Shown in pieces: positions 1 to 5,143 of a stretch of 5,143 nucleotides of DNA. The stretch spans positions 1 to 5,143 of the forward strand of contig CAZPLZ010000205.1 of NCBI GenBank assembly GCA_964587525.1, given 5' to 3'. The position numbers and the translations under genes were made by a program. The notes under the pieces were generated by a model. The model saw only the letters and a program-made list of their open reading frames with translations, did not search any database and was not told the origin of the DNA. How positions within the stretch are numbered: the stretch's first letter is position 1; the number at the start of each line of letters is the position of its first letter. This DNA comes from CAZPLZ01 sp964587525 (GTDB lineage: Bacteria; Oederibacteriota; CAKKQC01).

Positions 1-279
1 GATGAACGCCACCCGGCGCAGGGAGATCCGTGCGAGCCTGGCCAGTCTGGTTGCCGTCCGGGCTGACCATTCGGCGATGATCTCGCCTGCCCGGGCCACC
101 GCAGCCGCGTTGGTGTGAGATCCAGCCGCGAGGGCCAGCAGAAAATCCCTGATACGTTGAGGGTATGGGAGCCGGGTCCAGGCTTTAAGCCGCACGGCTG
201 GCCTGCGGTCATGCAGTGTAAGGAGTGCTCCGGCCATGCCGTCACAGGACGTTCCCGACATCAACCCGATGGCATACAC
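1..279 (-). CDS. anmK: Anhydro-N-acetylmuramic acid kinase AnmK, N-terminal part (3' end beyond left edge)
   Basis: AnmK is a cytoplasmic kinase of the sugar kinase/Hsp70/actin ATPase superfamily. It opens the 1,6-anhydro ring of anhydro-MurNAc and phosphorylates it to MurNAc-6-phosphate in peptidoglycan recycling. The 93 visible codons, with no stop, begin VYAIGLMSGTSCDG, the glycine-rich ATP-binding start characteristic of the family. A helical stretch (YPQRIRDFLLALAAG...) follows, and the visible part ends in ISLRRVAFI, where family members continue into a G-x-HGQT strand. The GTG at 279-277 is the only usable start: an in-frame TAA lies at 291-289, and the second to fourth codons align with the family's first beta strand. 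The only GGAGG (283-279) overlaps the GTG, so the ribosome-binding site is unusual. Oddity: the Asp commonly found two residues after DG (DGxD) is Ala here (DGMA). The gene is divergent from the serine hydrolase-NamZ fusion, which serves the same pathway. The family call is firm; whether the enzyme is complete cannot be seen. Confidence 0.93.
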   Translation of the reverse strand, partial: MYAIGLMSGTSCDGMAGALLTLHDRRPAVRLKAWTRLPYPQRIRDFLLALAAGSHTNAAAVARAGEIIAEWSARTATRLARLARISLRRVAFI

Positions 280-296
280 CTCCGTTTTTTAATCTT

Positions 297-336
297 CTCA
301 CCCTCTCCCGCATACGGGAGAGGGTCGGGGTGAGGG
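297..336. repeat. Palindromic repeat unit (CCCTCTCCCG/CGGGAGAGGG) in the divergent intergenic region
   Basis: A perfect 10-bp inverted repeat (301-310 with 315-324) encloses a 4-nt loop (CATA). Outer arms CTCACCC (297-303) and GGGTGAG (328-334) belong to the same repeat style as the two units at 2600-2735. It lies between the anmK start at 279 and the fusion-gene start at 419, so it falls in the upstream region of both genes. No T-run follows the stem on either strand, which argues against a plain intrinsic terminator. A dispersed REP-like or MITE-like element is the most economical reading. Confidence 0.8.
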
Positions 337-405
337 CCAATATGTGACCACTGAATCTATCGTATCAGGGTGACTCTTAAGCTCATCCGGTGTTAGATAG
401 CAATT

Positions 406-410
406 GGTGG
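406..410 (+). promoter_or_regulatory. Possible weak ribosome-binding site (GGTGG-like) for the ATG at 419
   Basis: TGGTGG/GGTGG lies 8 nt before ATG 419. This spacing favours that ATG over the in-frame TTG at 404 or GTG at 407, which would themselves overlap this sequence and have no purine-rich site at the right distance. The match to the Shine-Dalgarno consensus is weak, so this only tips the balance on start choice. Confidence 0.35.
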
Positions 411-418
411 CCCTAGCC

Positions 419-2599
419 ATGAAACCCATCGCGGCGGCGGTTGAGGAAGCCCTTACACAAGGGCAGATTCCCGGAGCCGTCGTGCTCGTGTCGGTGAAGG
501 GGAAGGTTGTCTATCATCAGGCCTTCGGTCACGCTATGGTGGAGCCGCGACGGATCCTCATGCGCAAGGACACGATTTTCGATCTGGCATCGCTGACCAA
601 GCCGCTCGCCACTGGGCTGGCGCTGATCTTGCTGGTCGATCAGGTGAGGCTGAATCTGCGGGATCAGGTGGTGCGCTGGCTTCCGGAATTCACGGGGGGA
701 GGAAAAGAGCAGGTGACCCTCCTGGACCTCCTGACCCACTCCGGCGGGCTGGATGACGCCGGATTGTACGATCCCCAAAACCCCATGGTGACGACGGCCA
801 GCGTGTTTGAGCTGCTCTGGCGTAAGGAGCTGTACGCTCAGCTCGGGACCGCGTATCGGTATGCCGATTACAACTACATCGCTCTGGGCAAAGTGGTGGA
901 GGCCGCATCCGGGGAGCCGTTCGATGCCTTTTTTGAAAAGCGCATCGCCGCGCCACTGGGACTGAAGGACACCAAGTTCAAGCCGCCCGCTTCGAAGCGG
1001 GCCCGGATCGCGGCGACCGAACGCGTTGAAGGCCGTCCACGACAAGGTGAGGTCCATGACCCCCGTGCCGCCATCATGGGTGGCGTCGCTGGGCATGCGG
1101 GGCTGTTCGGAACGGCCAAAGAAACCTGGGTCATCCCGCAAATGCTGCTGAATGGCGGGACTTGGAGGGGGAAACGCTTCCTCTCGCCCGCGGCTGCGGC
1201 GGCCATGACCAGTGTGCAGTCTCCCGCCGGGCTTCGCCCTCGCATGATTGGCTGGGATACCGACCCTGAAGGTTATGGGCCGCGCGGTGACCTGTTTCCG
1301 TTCGGAGGATTCGGGCACACCGGATTCACGGGAACCAGCGTCTGGGCCGACAAGGAGAGCCAGACGGTCGTGGTTATCCTGACCAACCGGGTCCATCCTG
1401 ATGGAAAGGGCAACGCGGACCCGCTGCGACGGCGGGTGGCGAACATCGTGGGGGAGAGGGTAGGGAGAGGGGGTAAGGTGCTGGCCGGCGTTGATGTGCT
1501 GGAGTCTGAAAAGTTTTCATCACTTCAAGGAAAGCGGATCGGGCTGGTCACCAATCTGTCGGTGCTGAACCGGCGTGGGGCAACCACGCTTGAGGTGCTG
1601 CGGCAGGCTCCGGGGGTGACGCTCGCGGCGATCTTCACCCCCGAGCACGGGTTGGAAGCCAAGCTGGACGAGAAGATTCCTTCAGGGGAACACCCCGGGC
1701 TGAAGGTGTCGGTGCACAGCCTGTACGGCGCGAGTTACCGGCCGACGGCGGAGCAACTCAGCGGGCTGGACGTGCTTGTGGTGGATCTGCCGGACATCGG
1801 GGTGCGCTTTTACACCTATCACGCGACCCTGGGGTACTGCCTGGAGGAGGCGGCCAAAGCGGGGTTGGAGGTGATGGTGCTGGACCGGCCCAATCCGCTC
1901 ACCGGCCTGCACGTGGAGGGGCCGCGGCTGCCGAAGGAACGCTACGGGTTTACCGGCTACACCAGCCTGCCGGTGCGCCACGGGATGACCCTCGGCGAAC
2001 TGGCGCGGCTCTTCAATGCCGAACACAAGCTGGGGGCAAAGCTGACGGTGGTCAAGATGAAGGGCTGGAGACGGGAGATGTGGTTCGACGAAACCGGGCT
2101 GCCATGGGCCAACCCCTCGCCTAACATTCGCAGCCTCACCCAGGCGATCCTGTACCCGGCGGTGGGGCTTTTGGAAGCCACGAACCTCTCCGTGGGGCGG
2201 GGGACGGACGCGCCGTTTGAGCGGTTCGGCGCGCCATGGCTGGATGGCGCCGCTGTGGCCCGGGAGTTAAACGCCAGGGGCCTGGCCGGTGTTCGCTTTT
2301 ACCCCATGGTGTTCACACCAGAGTCCGGGCCGTACCGGGGCGGGCGCTGTGGCGGCTGCGCATTGCAGCTTACCGATCGCAATGTCTTCCGGGCGGTCGA
2401 GACCGGGGTGACGATCGCCGATGTGCTTAACCGGCTGCATGGCGACACCTTCAACTTGAGGGGCCTGGATCATATGATCGGCGTCTCCTCTGCGCGGGAG
2501 CAGTTGCTTAAATTTCTGCCCCCTGCTGACGTTGCCGCAGGGTGGAGGCAGGACGAGGAAGGGTTCGAAAAGCTAAGAAAGACTTACTTGCTCTATTGA
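419..2599 (+). CDS. Fusion of AmiE-like serine hydrolase and NamZ (DUF1343/GH171) exo-beta-N-acetylmuramidase
   Basis: Numbering is from ATG 419 (726 aa). Residues 1 to about 340 form a beta-lactamase-fold serine hydrolase. SLTK (58-61) is the SxxK nucleophile motif, YADYNYIALG (148-157) supplies the Tyr motif, and HTG (300-302) is the third motif. Bacillus AmiE, a MurNAc-L-alanine amidase, is of this fold; esterase or peptidase activity is also possible. Residues from about 354 to 726 form NamZ: PEHG (408-411) with the conserved Glu/His, DIGVRFYTY (459-467), DRPNP (489-493), NPSPN (565-569), SVGRGTD (591-597) and the usual YLLY end. NamZ removes MurNAc from non-reducing glycan ends. The linker, about 345-353 (GERVGRGGK), is encoded by a repeat arm. 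An in-frame TAG at 398-400 bars N-terminal extension, and no signal peptide is visible although Bacillus NamZ and AmiE are exported. TTG 404 and GTG 407 are less likely starts. The neighbouring divergent anmK supports a role in MurNAc recycling. Family calls are firm; the exact substrate of the hydrolase half is inferred. Confidence 0.94.
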   Translation: MKPIAAAVEEALTQGQIPGAVVLVSVKGKVVYHQAFGHAMVEPRRILMRKDTIFDLASLTKPLATGLALILLVDQVRLNLRDQVVRWLPEFTGGGKEQVTLLDLLTHSGGLDDAGLYDPQNPMVTTASVFELLWRKELYAQLGTAYRYADYNYIALGKVVEAASGEPFDAFFEKRIAAPLGLKDTKFKPPASKRARIAATERVEGRPRQGEVHDPRAAIMGGVAGHAGLFGTAKETWVIPQMLLNGGTWRGKRFLSPAAAAAMTSVQSPAGLRPRMIGWDTDPEGYGPRGDLFPFGGFGHTGFTGTSVWADKESQTVVVILTNRVHPDGKGNADPLRRRVANIVGERVGRGGKVLAGVDVLESEKFSSLQGKRIGLVTNLSVLNRRGATTLEVLRQAPGVTLAAIFTPEHGLEAKLDEKIPSGEHPGLKVSVHSLYGASYRPTAEQLSGLDVLVVDLPDIGVRFYTYHATLGYCLEEAAKAGLEVMVLDRPNPLTGLHVEGPRLPKERYGFTGYTSLPVRHGMTLGELARLFNAEHKLGAKLTVVKMKGWRREMWFDETGLPWANPSPNIRSLTQAILYPAVGLLEATNLSVGRGTDAPFERFGAPWLDGAAVARELNARGLAGVRFYPMVFTPESGPYRGGRCGGCALQLTDRNVFRAVETGVTIADVLNRLHGDTFNLRGLDHMIGVSSAREQLLKFLPPADVAAGWRQDEEGFEKLRKTYLLY
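1450..1478 (+). repeat. Arm of the palindromic repeat embedded in coding sequence at the domain junction
   Basis: A purine-rich run reads GGGGGAGAGGG-TAGGGAGAGGG-GGTAAGG. Its first 22 nt match the reverse complement of the element arm at 2611-2632 at 21 of 22 positions by eye, the one difference being T to A. It is read in frame as the linker around GERVGRGGK, between the serine hydrolase and NamZ domains. No matching CCCTCTCCC arm is visible just upstream, so only half a palindrome remains. That it derives from an intergenic element is inference; the sequence is low-complexity, and chance is possible. Confidence 0.6.
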
Positions 2600-2668
2600 C
2601 CCCCTCTCCCCCCTCACCCTACCCTCTCCCCCCTTTGGGGGGAGAGGGAATAAGGGAGAGGGGGAGAG
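2600..2668. repeat. Palindromic repeat unit A, just after the fusion-gene stop
   Basis: CCCTCTCCCCCC (2622-2633) pairs perfectly with GGGGGGAGAGGG (2637-2648) around a TTT loop, giving a 12-bp stem. Flanking C-rich (2600-2621) and G-rich (2653-2668) runs extend the arms imperfectly. The unit begins at the base after the TGA of the fusion gene. No T-run follows either side of the stem, so a canonical Rho-independent terminator is not supported. It could still stall polymerase or protect the 3' ends of the convergent transcripts. Confidence 0.85.
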
Positions 2669-2683
2669 TTAATCGACGGTCAC
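2669..2683 (-). other. Second, out-of-frame copy of the 3' end of the large minus-strand gene (VTVD-stop)
   Basis: Read on the minus strand, these 15 nt encode V-T-V-D-stop. The true end of the neighbouring gene (2750-2736) encodes V-T-I-D-stop. Eleven of 15 bases agree, and the four differences are the stop (TGA/TAA), two synonymous third positions and one Ile/Val change. The copy is 67 nt further downstream, in a different frame, and separated by palindrome B. It may be a remnant of a paralogous gene end or one side of an old target-site duplication. The short length leaves chance open. Confidence 0.4.
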
Positions 2684-2735
2684 GTCCCTTGATCCCTCTC
2701 CCCCACGTTGTGGGGGAGAGGGGAGGGTGAGGGGG
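2684..2735. repeat. Palindromic repeat unit B, inverted relative to unit A
   Basis: CCCTCTCCCCCAC (2694-2706) pairs perfectly with GTGGGGGAGAGGG (2710-2722) around a GTT loop, giving a 13-bp stem. The right arm continues into GAGGGTGAGGGGG, which abuts the stop codon (2736-2738) of the minus-strand gene. Read from that gene, the unit starts with the same TGACCCCCTC as unit A does from the plus-strand gene and has a similar post-stem tail (GAGAGGGA, two bases, AAGGGA). A and B are therefore inverted copies filling the convergent gap. Confidence 0.85.
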
Positions 2736-5143
2736 TCAGTCGATGGTGACTCTAAAGCACAGGCAGCCAGTGGTAAAGATCCCGATCTCGTTGATGGTCC
2801 AGCGCAGCCAGGTCGTGGTGGTCGGAGGTGAGGTGCCTCCCGAGCCGATGTCGGTCCAGTCGGCCTTCGGTGGAATCGTCGCGCTGGCGGTGGTGGCATA
2901 CGCCATCGAATACCCCACGGGGTTCGTGGGGGGACCACAAATAAAGGCGTCGCTTGCCGGATCGGGCACATACCCGGTCCCGTTGGGGATCGCATCACTG
3001 ATGACAAACTGGAACGCTGAAGCTGAGGAGTAATTGCTCCAGCAAACATTGAACGTCACGGTGTCCCCGGAGGCCTGCACCGAGAACTTCGGCTCCTTGA
3101 GCAGTTTCACATCCACGCCTATCACCATCAAGGAGGCGATCCCCATAATGGAGCCATCTATCGTGTCGTACGCGACAATAGAGTTTATCCCGAGCTGGGA
3201 CATGGTGACGTTGACGAAAATGTGGCTCCCGTTATCATCAGTACTGGCGCCGCCGGTGGTCCAGGGGCCGTAGGTGTAGCCTCCCATGGAGCTGCCCTGG
3301 ATCGTAGCGTCAGGGTCGGTGGAGGTAAACCCGGTGGTGCCATTGTAGGTGGTGACGAGGGTGTTGGAGGAGTCCAGGACGAGGATGGTGATCCAGAAGT
3401 TCTGGCCGATATAGACCACGGGCGGGGCGATGATCTCGTAGTGGGTGCCCATCACCATGAAGGGGCTCGTGTACATTTTCTCGCCGGCCGAGCAGTAGTT
3501 CATGACCATGATGAGGTCGCCCTCGTTCCCGTTCGCGAGCACGTTAATTCTCCAGTTGCGCTGGCTAGCATCATCAGGAAAGATCGATAATTGCGTGAAC
3601 GCGATCACTTGATCTGGCCCGTTGGTGGTGTACGTGGCCGAGTAGCCGTCGTTGGACACGCACCGCACTGACATGCCGGTCTTGGGACAAAACACGTCGA
3701 AGAAATACATCGCATTGCCCCCGGTGCTTCCGCAATTATTGTCATTGCCGGTTGTCTGGTTAAACCAGAACTCCTGGCCGAGCTGGGCGCCGGTTGCCGC
3801 ATGCATGACCGCTCCGCCGGCAAATTTCTGATTGATACCGTCGCCATGCTGAATCTGAATGGGTCCGCCGCTGAGCACTTCCACCTTGAACAGGGCCGTG
3901 GAGGGGGCGACAAAGCCGGAGCGGTCGTACGCCCCGCCGTAGGCGTGGGCGTTCACGCCGGGCAACAAGGGCAAAGCCGCCGGGACAGAGTGATCCGTGA
4001 GTGGCAGCCACGTGCCGGAGGTGCCCACCAGCATGCTGGGCATGTTCGGCGGGCCAGAGCCGGTCGGGTTGTACACCCAGATCCGGTACGTGGCGGCGGC
4101 CCCGGTACTCCCGATGACCGCCAGCGGGTCGTTGTTACCGCTGGCGGGAGACCCGTCGCCATTCATGATGAGGTAGAAGTTGCCTGTCCCGACCGTGTTG
4201 CCGGTCTCCCGGGTGGGAGCGAAGGCGCCAAAGTTATCGGTGCACCCGCCGCAGCAGCACCCCAGGCTGCTGGCGAATGCAAAGCCATGGTGCACGATGA
4301 TGTTGGATTGCGATGAGAGAAACCGGTAGAACCCCTCTTCGGGTGGCAAAGTGCCCAGAATCATGCCCTGGCTCTCGACATCAATATCCATGCTGCTGAC
4401 GTAATTCCAGGCGAGCGATGCCGCATTCCATTTGAAGAGATGCGAGGTGGTCGTGAGCGAGCTGTTGAAGACATTGTCGGGACCGGTGCTCACGTTGATG
4501 ACATTGAACCCGTCGCCCACGCCCGGACAATTCTTGCAGCCCCAGGTCCCCGCTTCATCATAGGTTTGGCGGTAGGCGTAGGCGACAAAGCCGCGGAAGG
4601 CCATGCTCGTGGTCGGCGCGTACGTGTGGGAATCATCGCAGTCACAACTGACCCACGTCTTCAGTTGCCAGAGCAACGGGGAATTCGAGACCATCTTGTA
4701 GATAAAGTTCGACGGTTCTGGGTACTTGCCGTTCAGCCCGTTCTCTGACCAGGCAGTAGGTTCATACATGGCAGGGGCGCGCTCAGTTTTGCAGCCGGCA
4801 CCGGGCGTGACGCCGGGAGAGAACCCGGTAAATCCTCCTGTGCACGTGCCGATGAAATTGCCGATCGAGGGCGACACGCCTCCCACATCCGCCCAGGTGC
4901 CCGCTCCGCCTATCTCCAGGCCGTACAGCGCGAACTCGGTCTTTTTGTTCAGCGGAAAGAATACGAGGAAGTGTCCGTCGCCGTCTTCCCCTGCGCCATA
5001 TGACGTGTAGCTCACGTAGGTGGTCGGCAGCATGATGGACGCTACGTGGACGAAGAACGTCCGGCGCTGCGAAGGACCCGTCCCCTCCACCTGGTTGGCC
5101 CCGTTCGCCTCCAGCGAGACGATGCTGATGGCGGTGGCTTCCC
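2736..5143 (-). CDS. Large probably exported beta-rich protein with Ig-like and DUF11-like C-terminal domains (5' end beyond right edge)
   Basis: The frame is open through the right edge (801 codons visible). A GTG at 5090-5088 could start a 784-aa product, but 17 more coding-like codons precede it, so the true start and any signal peptide probably lie outside the window. Numbering is from that GTG. Residues about 550-655 resemble bacterial Ig-like repeats of the pattern I-G-Q-x-F-W-I-T-I ... TTYNGTTGFTSTDPDATI ... DDNGSHIFVNVT ... VAYDT-DGSI-G. Residues about 660-784 fit a DUF11-type domain: SGDTVTFNVCWSN, then VISDAIPNGTGYVPD, ending FTTGCLCFRVTID. The first 550 residues are not recognised. 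They are Gly/Ser/Thr/Asn- and aromatic-rich, poor in Lys, and carry Cys groups CDC (150-152), CKNC (185-188) and CCCGGC (278-283). The composition suggests an extracellular or surface protein, perhaps adhesive or structural; no catalytic motif was seen. The gene converges with the NamZ fusion, and no functional link to it is evident. Confidence 0.85.
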   Translation of the reverse strand, partial: EATAISIVSLEANGANQVEGTGPSQRRTFFVHVASIMLPTTYVSYTSYGAGEDGDGHFLVFFPLNKKTEFALYGLEIGGAGTWADVGGVSPSIGNFIGTCTGGFTGFSPGVTPGAGCKTERAPAMYEPTAWSENGLNGKYPEPSNFIYKMVSNSPLLWQLKTWVSCDCDDSHTYAPTTSMAFRGFVAYAYRQTYDEAGTWGCKNCPGVGDGFNVINVSTGPDNVFNSSLTTTSHLFKWNAASLAWNYVSSMDIDVESQGMILGTLPPEEGFYRFLSSQSNIIVHHGFAFASSLGCCCGGCTDNFGAFAPTRETGNTVGTGNFYLIMNGDGSPASGNNDPLAVIGSTGAAATYRIWVYNPTGSGPPNMPSMLVGTSGTWLPLTDHSVPAALPLLPGVNAHAYGGAYDRSGFVAPSTALFKVEVLSGGPIQIQHGDGINQKFAGGAVMHAATGAQLGQEFWFNQTTGNDNNCGSTGGNAMYFFDVFCPKTGMSVRCVSNDGYSATYTTNGPDQVIAFTQLSIFPDDASQRNWRINVLANGNEGDLIMVMNYCSAGEKMYTSPFMVMGTHYEIIAPPVVYIGQNFWITILVLDSSNTLVTTYNGTTGFTSTDPDATIQGSSMGGYTYGPWTTGGASTDDNGSHIFVNVTMSQLGINSIVAYDTIDGSIMGIASLMVIGVDVKLLKEPKFSVQASGDTVTFNVCWSNYSSASAFQFVISDAIPNGTGYVPDPASDAFICGPPTNPVGYSMAYATTASATIPPKADWTDIGSGGTSPPTTTTWLRWTINEIGIFTTGCLCFRVTID

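Noticed and set aside
115..333. Plus-strand 72-codon open frame at the left end
   Set aside because: It lies opposite the clear AnmK coding frame and runs into the palindrome; its product resembles nothing.
370..398. Possible sigma-70 promoter (GTGACT, 17 nt, TTAGAT) upstream of the fusion gene
   Set aside because: The -10 box matches only half the consensus and the pair is too weak to call; it is also very close to the start codon.
413..1396. Minus-strand 327-codon open frame opposite the serine hydrolase domain
   Set aside because: The plus-strand frame has three correctly ordered catalytic motifs. The antisense product is rich in His, Arg, Gln and Pro, as expected of a shadow frame in GC-rich DNA.
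2622..2722. Rho-independent terminators at the two perfect hairpins between the convergent genes
   Set aside because: The stems are strong, but neither is followed by a T-run on either strand, and the same palindrome occurs upstream of genes at 297-336. A dispersed repeat fits better.
2743..5010. Several plus-strand open frames (up to 171 codons) opposite the large minus-strand gene
   Set aside because: They are discontinuous and show no domain patterns, whereas the minus strand is continuously open over 2.4 kb with recognisable Ig-like and DUF11-like modules.
5088..5090. GTG at 5090 as the true start of the large minus-strand gene
   Set aside because: The frame stays open upstream to the window edge with similar composition (for example ISIVSLEANGANQ), no ribosome-binding site is evident, and the product would lack a signal peptide.

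Overview
The window carries three protein-coding genes and a family of short GC-rich palindromic repeats. The high G+C content, GTG starts and scattered CCCTCTCCC/GGGAGAGGG palindromes suggest a high-GC, probably environmental bacterium. The repeat style resembles that of NC10/Methylomirabilis-like and some other uncultured lineages, but this placement is a weak guess.

Left part (1-2599): two divergent genes belong to one theme, salvage of cell-wall N-acetylmuramic acid (MurNAc). The minus-strand gene running off the left edge (279 to 1) is the N-terminal third or quarter of anmK, 1,6-anhydro-MurNAc kinase, recognised by its IGLMSGTSCDG start. Facing away from it is a 726-aa fusion. Its first half is an SxxK serine hydrolase of the beta-lactamase/AmiE type. 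Its second half is a NamZ (DUF1343, GH171) exo-beta-N-acetylmuramidase. By family knowledge, one half removes the peptide from MurNAc, the other releases MurNAc from glycan ends, and AnmK produces MurNAc-6-phosphate from anhydro-MurNAc. The fusion shows no signal peptide, and an in-frame stop blocks any N-terminal extension. A 138-nt divergent intergenic region holds one palindromic repeat.

Middle (2600-2735): the fusion gene converges with a long minus-strand gene. The gap is filled by two oppositely oriented copies of the palindromic element with perfect 12- and 13-bp stems. Both genes' TGA stops lie inside the same decamer, TGACCCCCTC, at the outer ends of the elements. One arm of the same repeat family also lies inside the fusion gene, exactly at the linker between its two domains. 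A second, out-of-frame copy of the last codons of the minus-strand gene (VTVD-stop versus VTID-stop) lies on the far side of one palindrome.

Right part (2736-5143): a large minus-strand gene, open through the right edge, encodes at least 801 residues of a probably exported, beta-rich, Cys-containing protein. It ends in an Ig-like domain followed by a DUF11-like domain. Its long N-terminal portion is not recognised. No RNA genes, CRISPR arrays, transposases or phage genes were seen.
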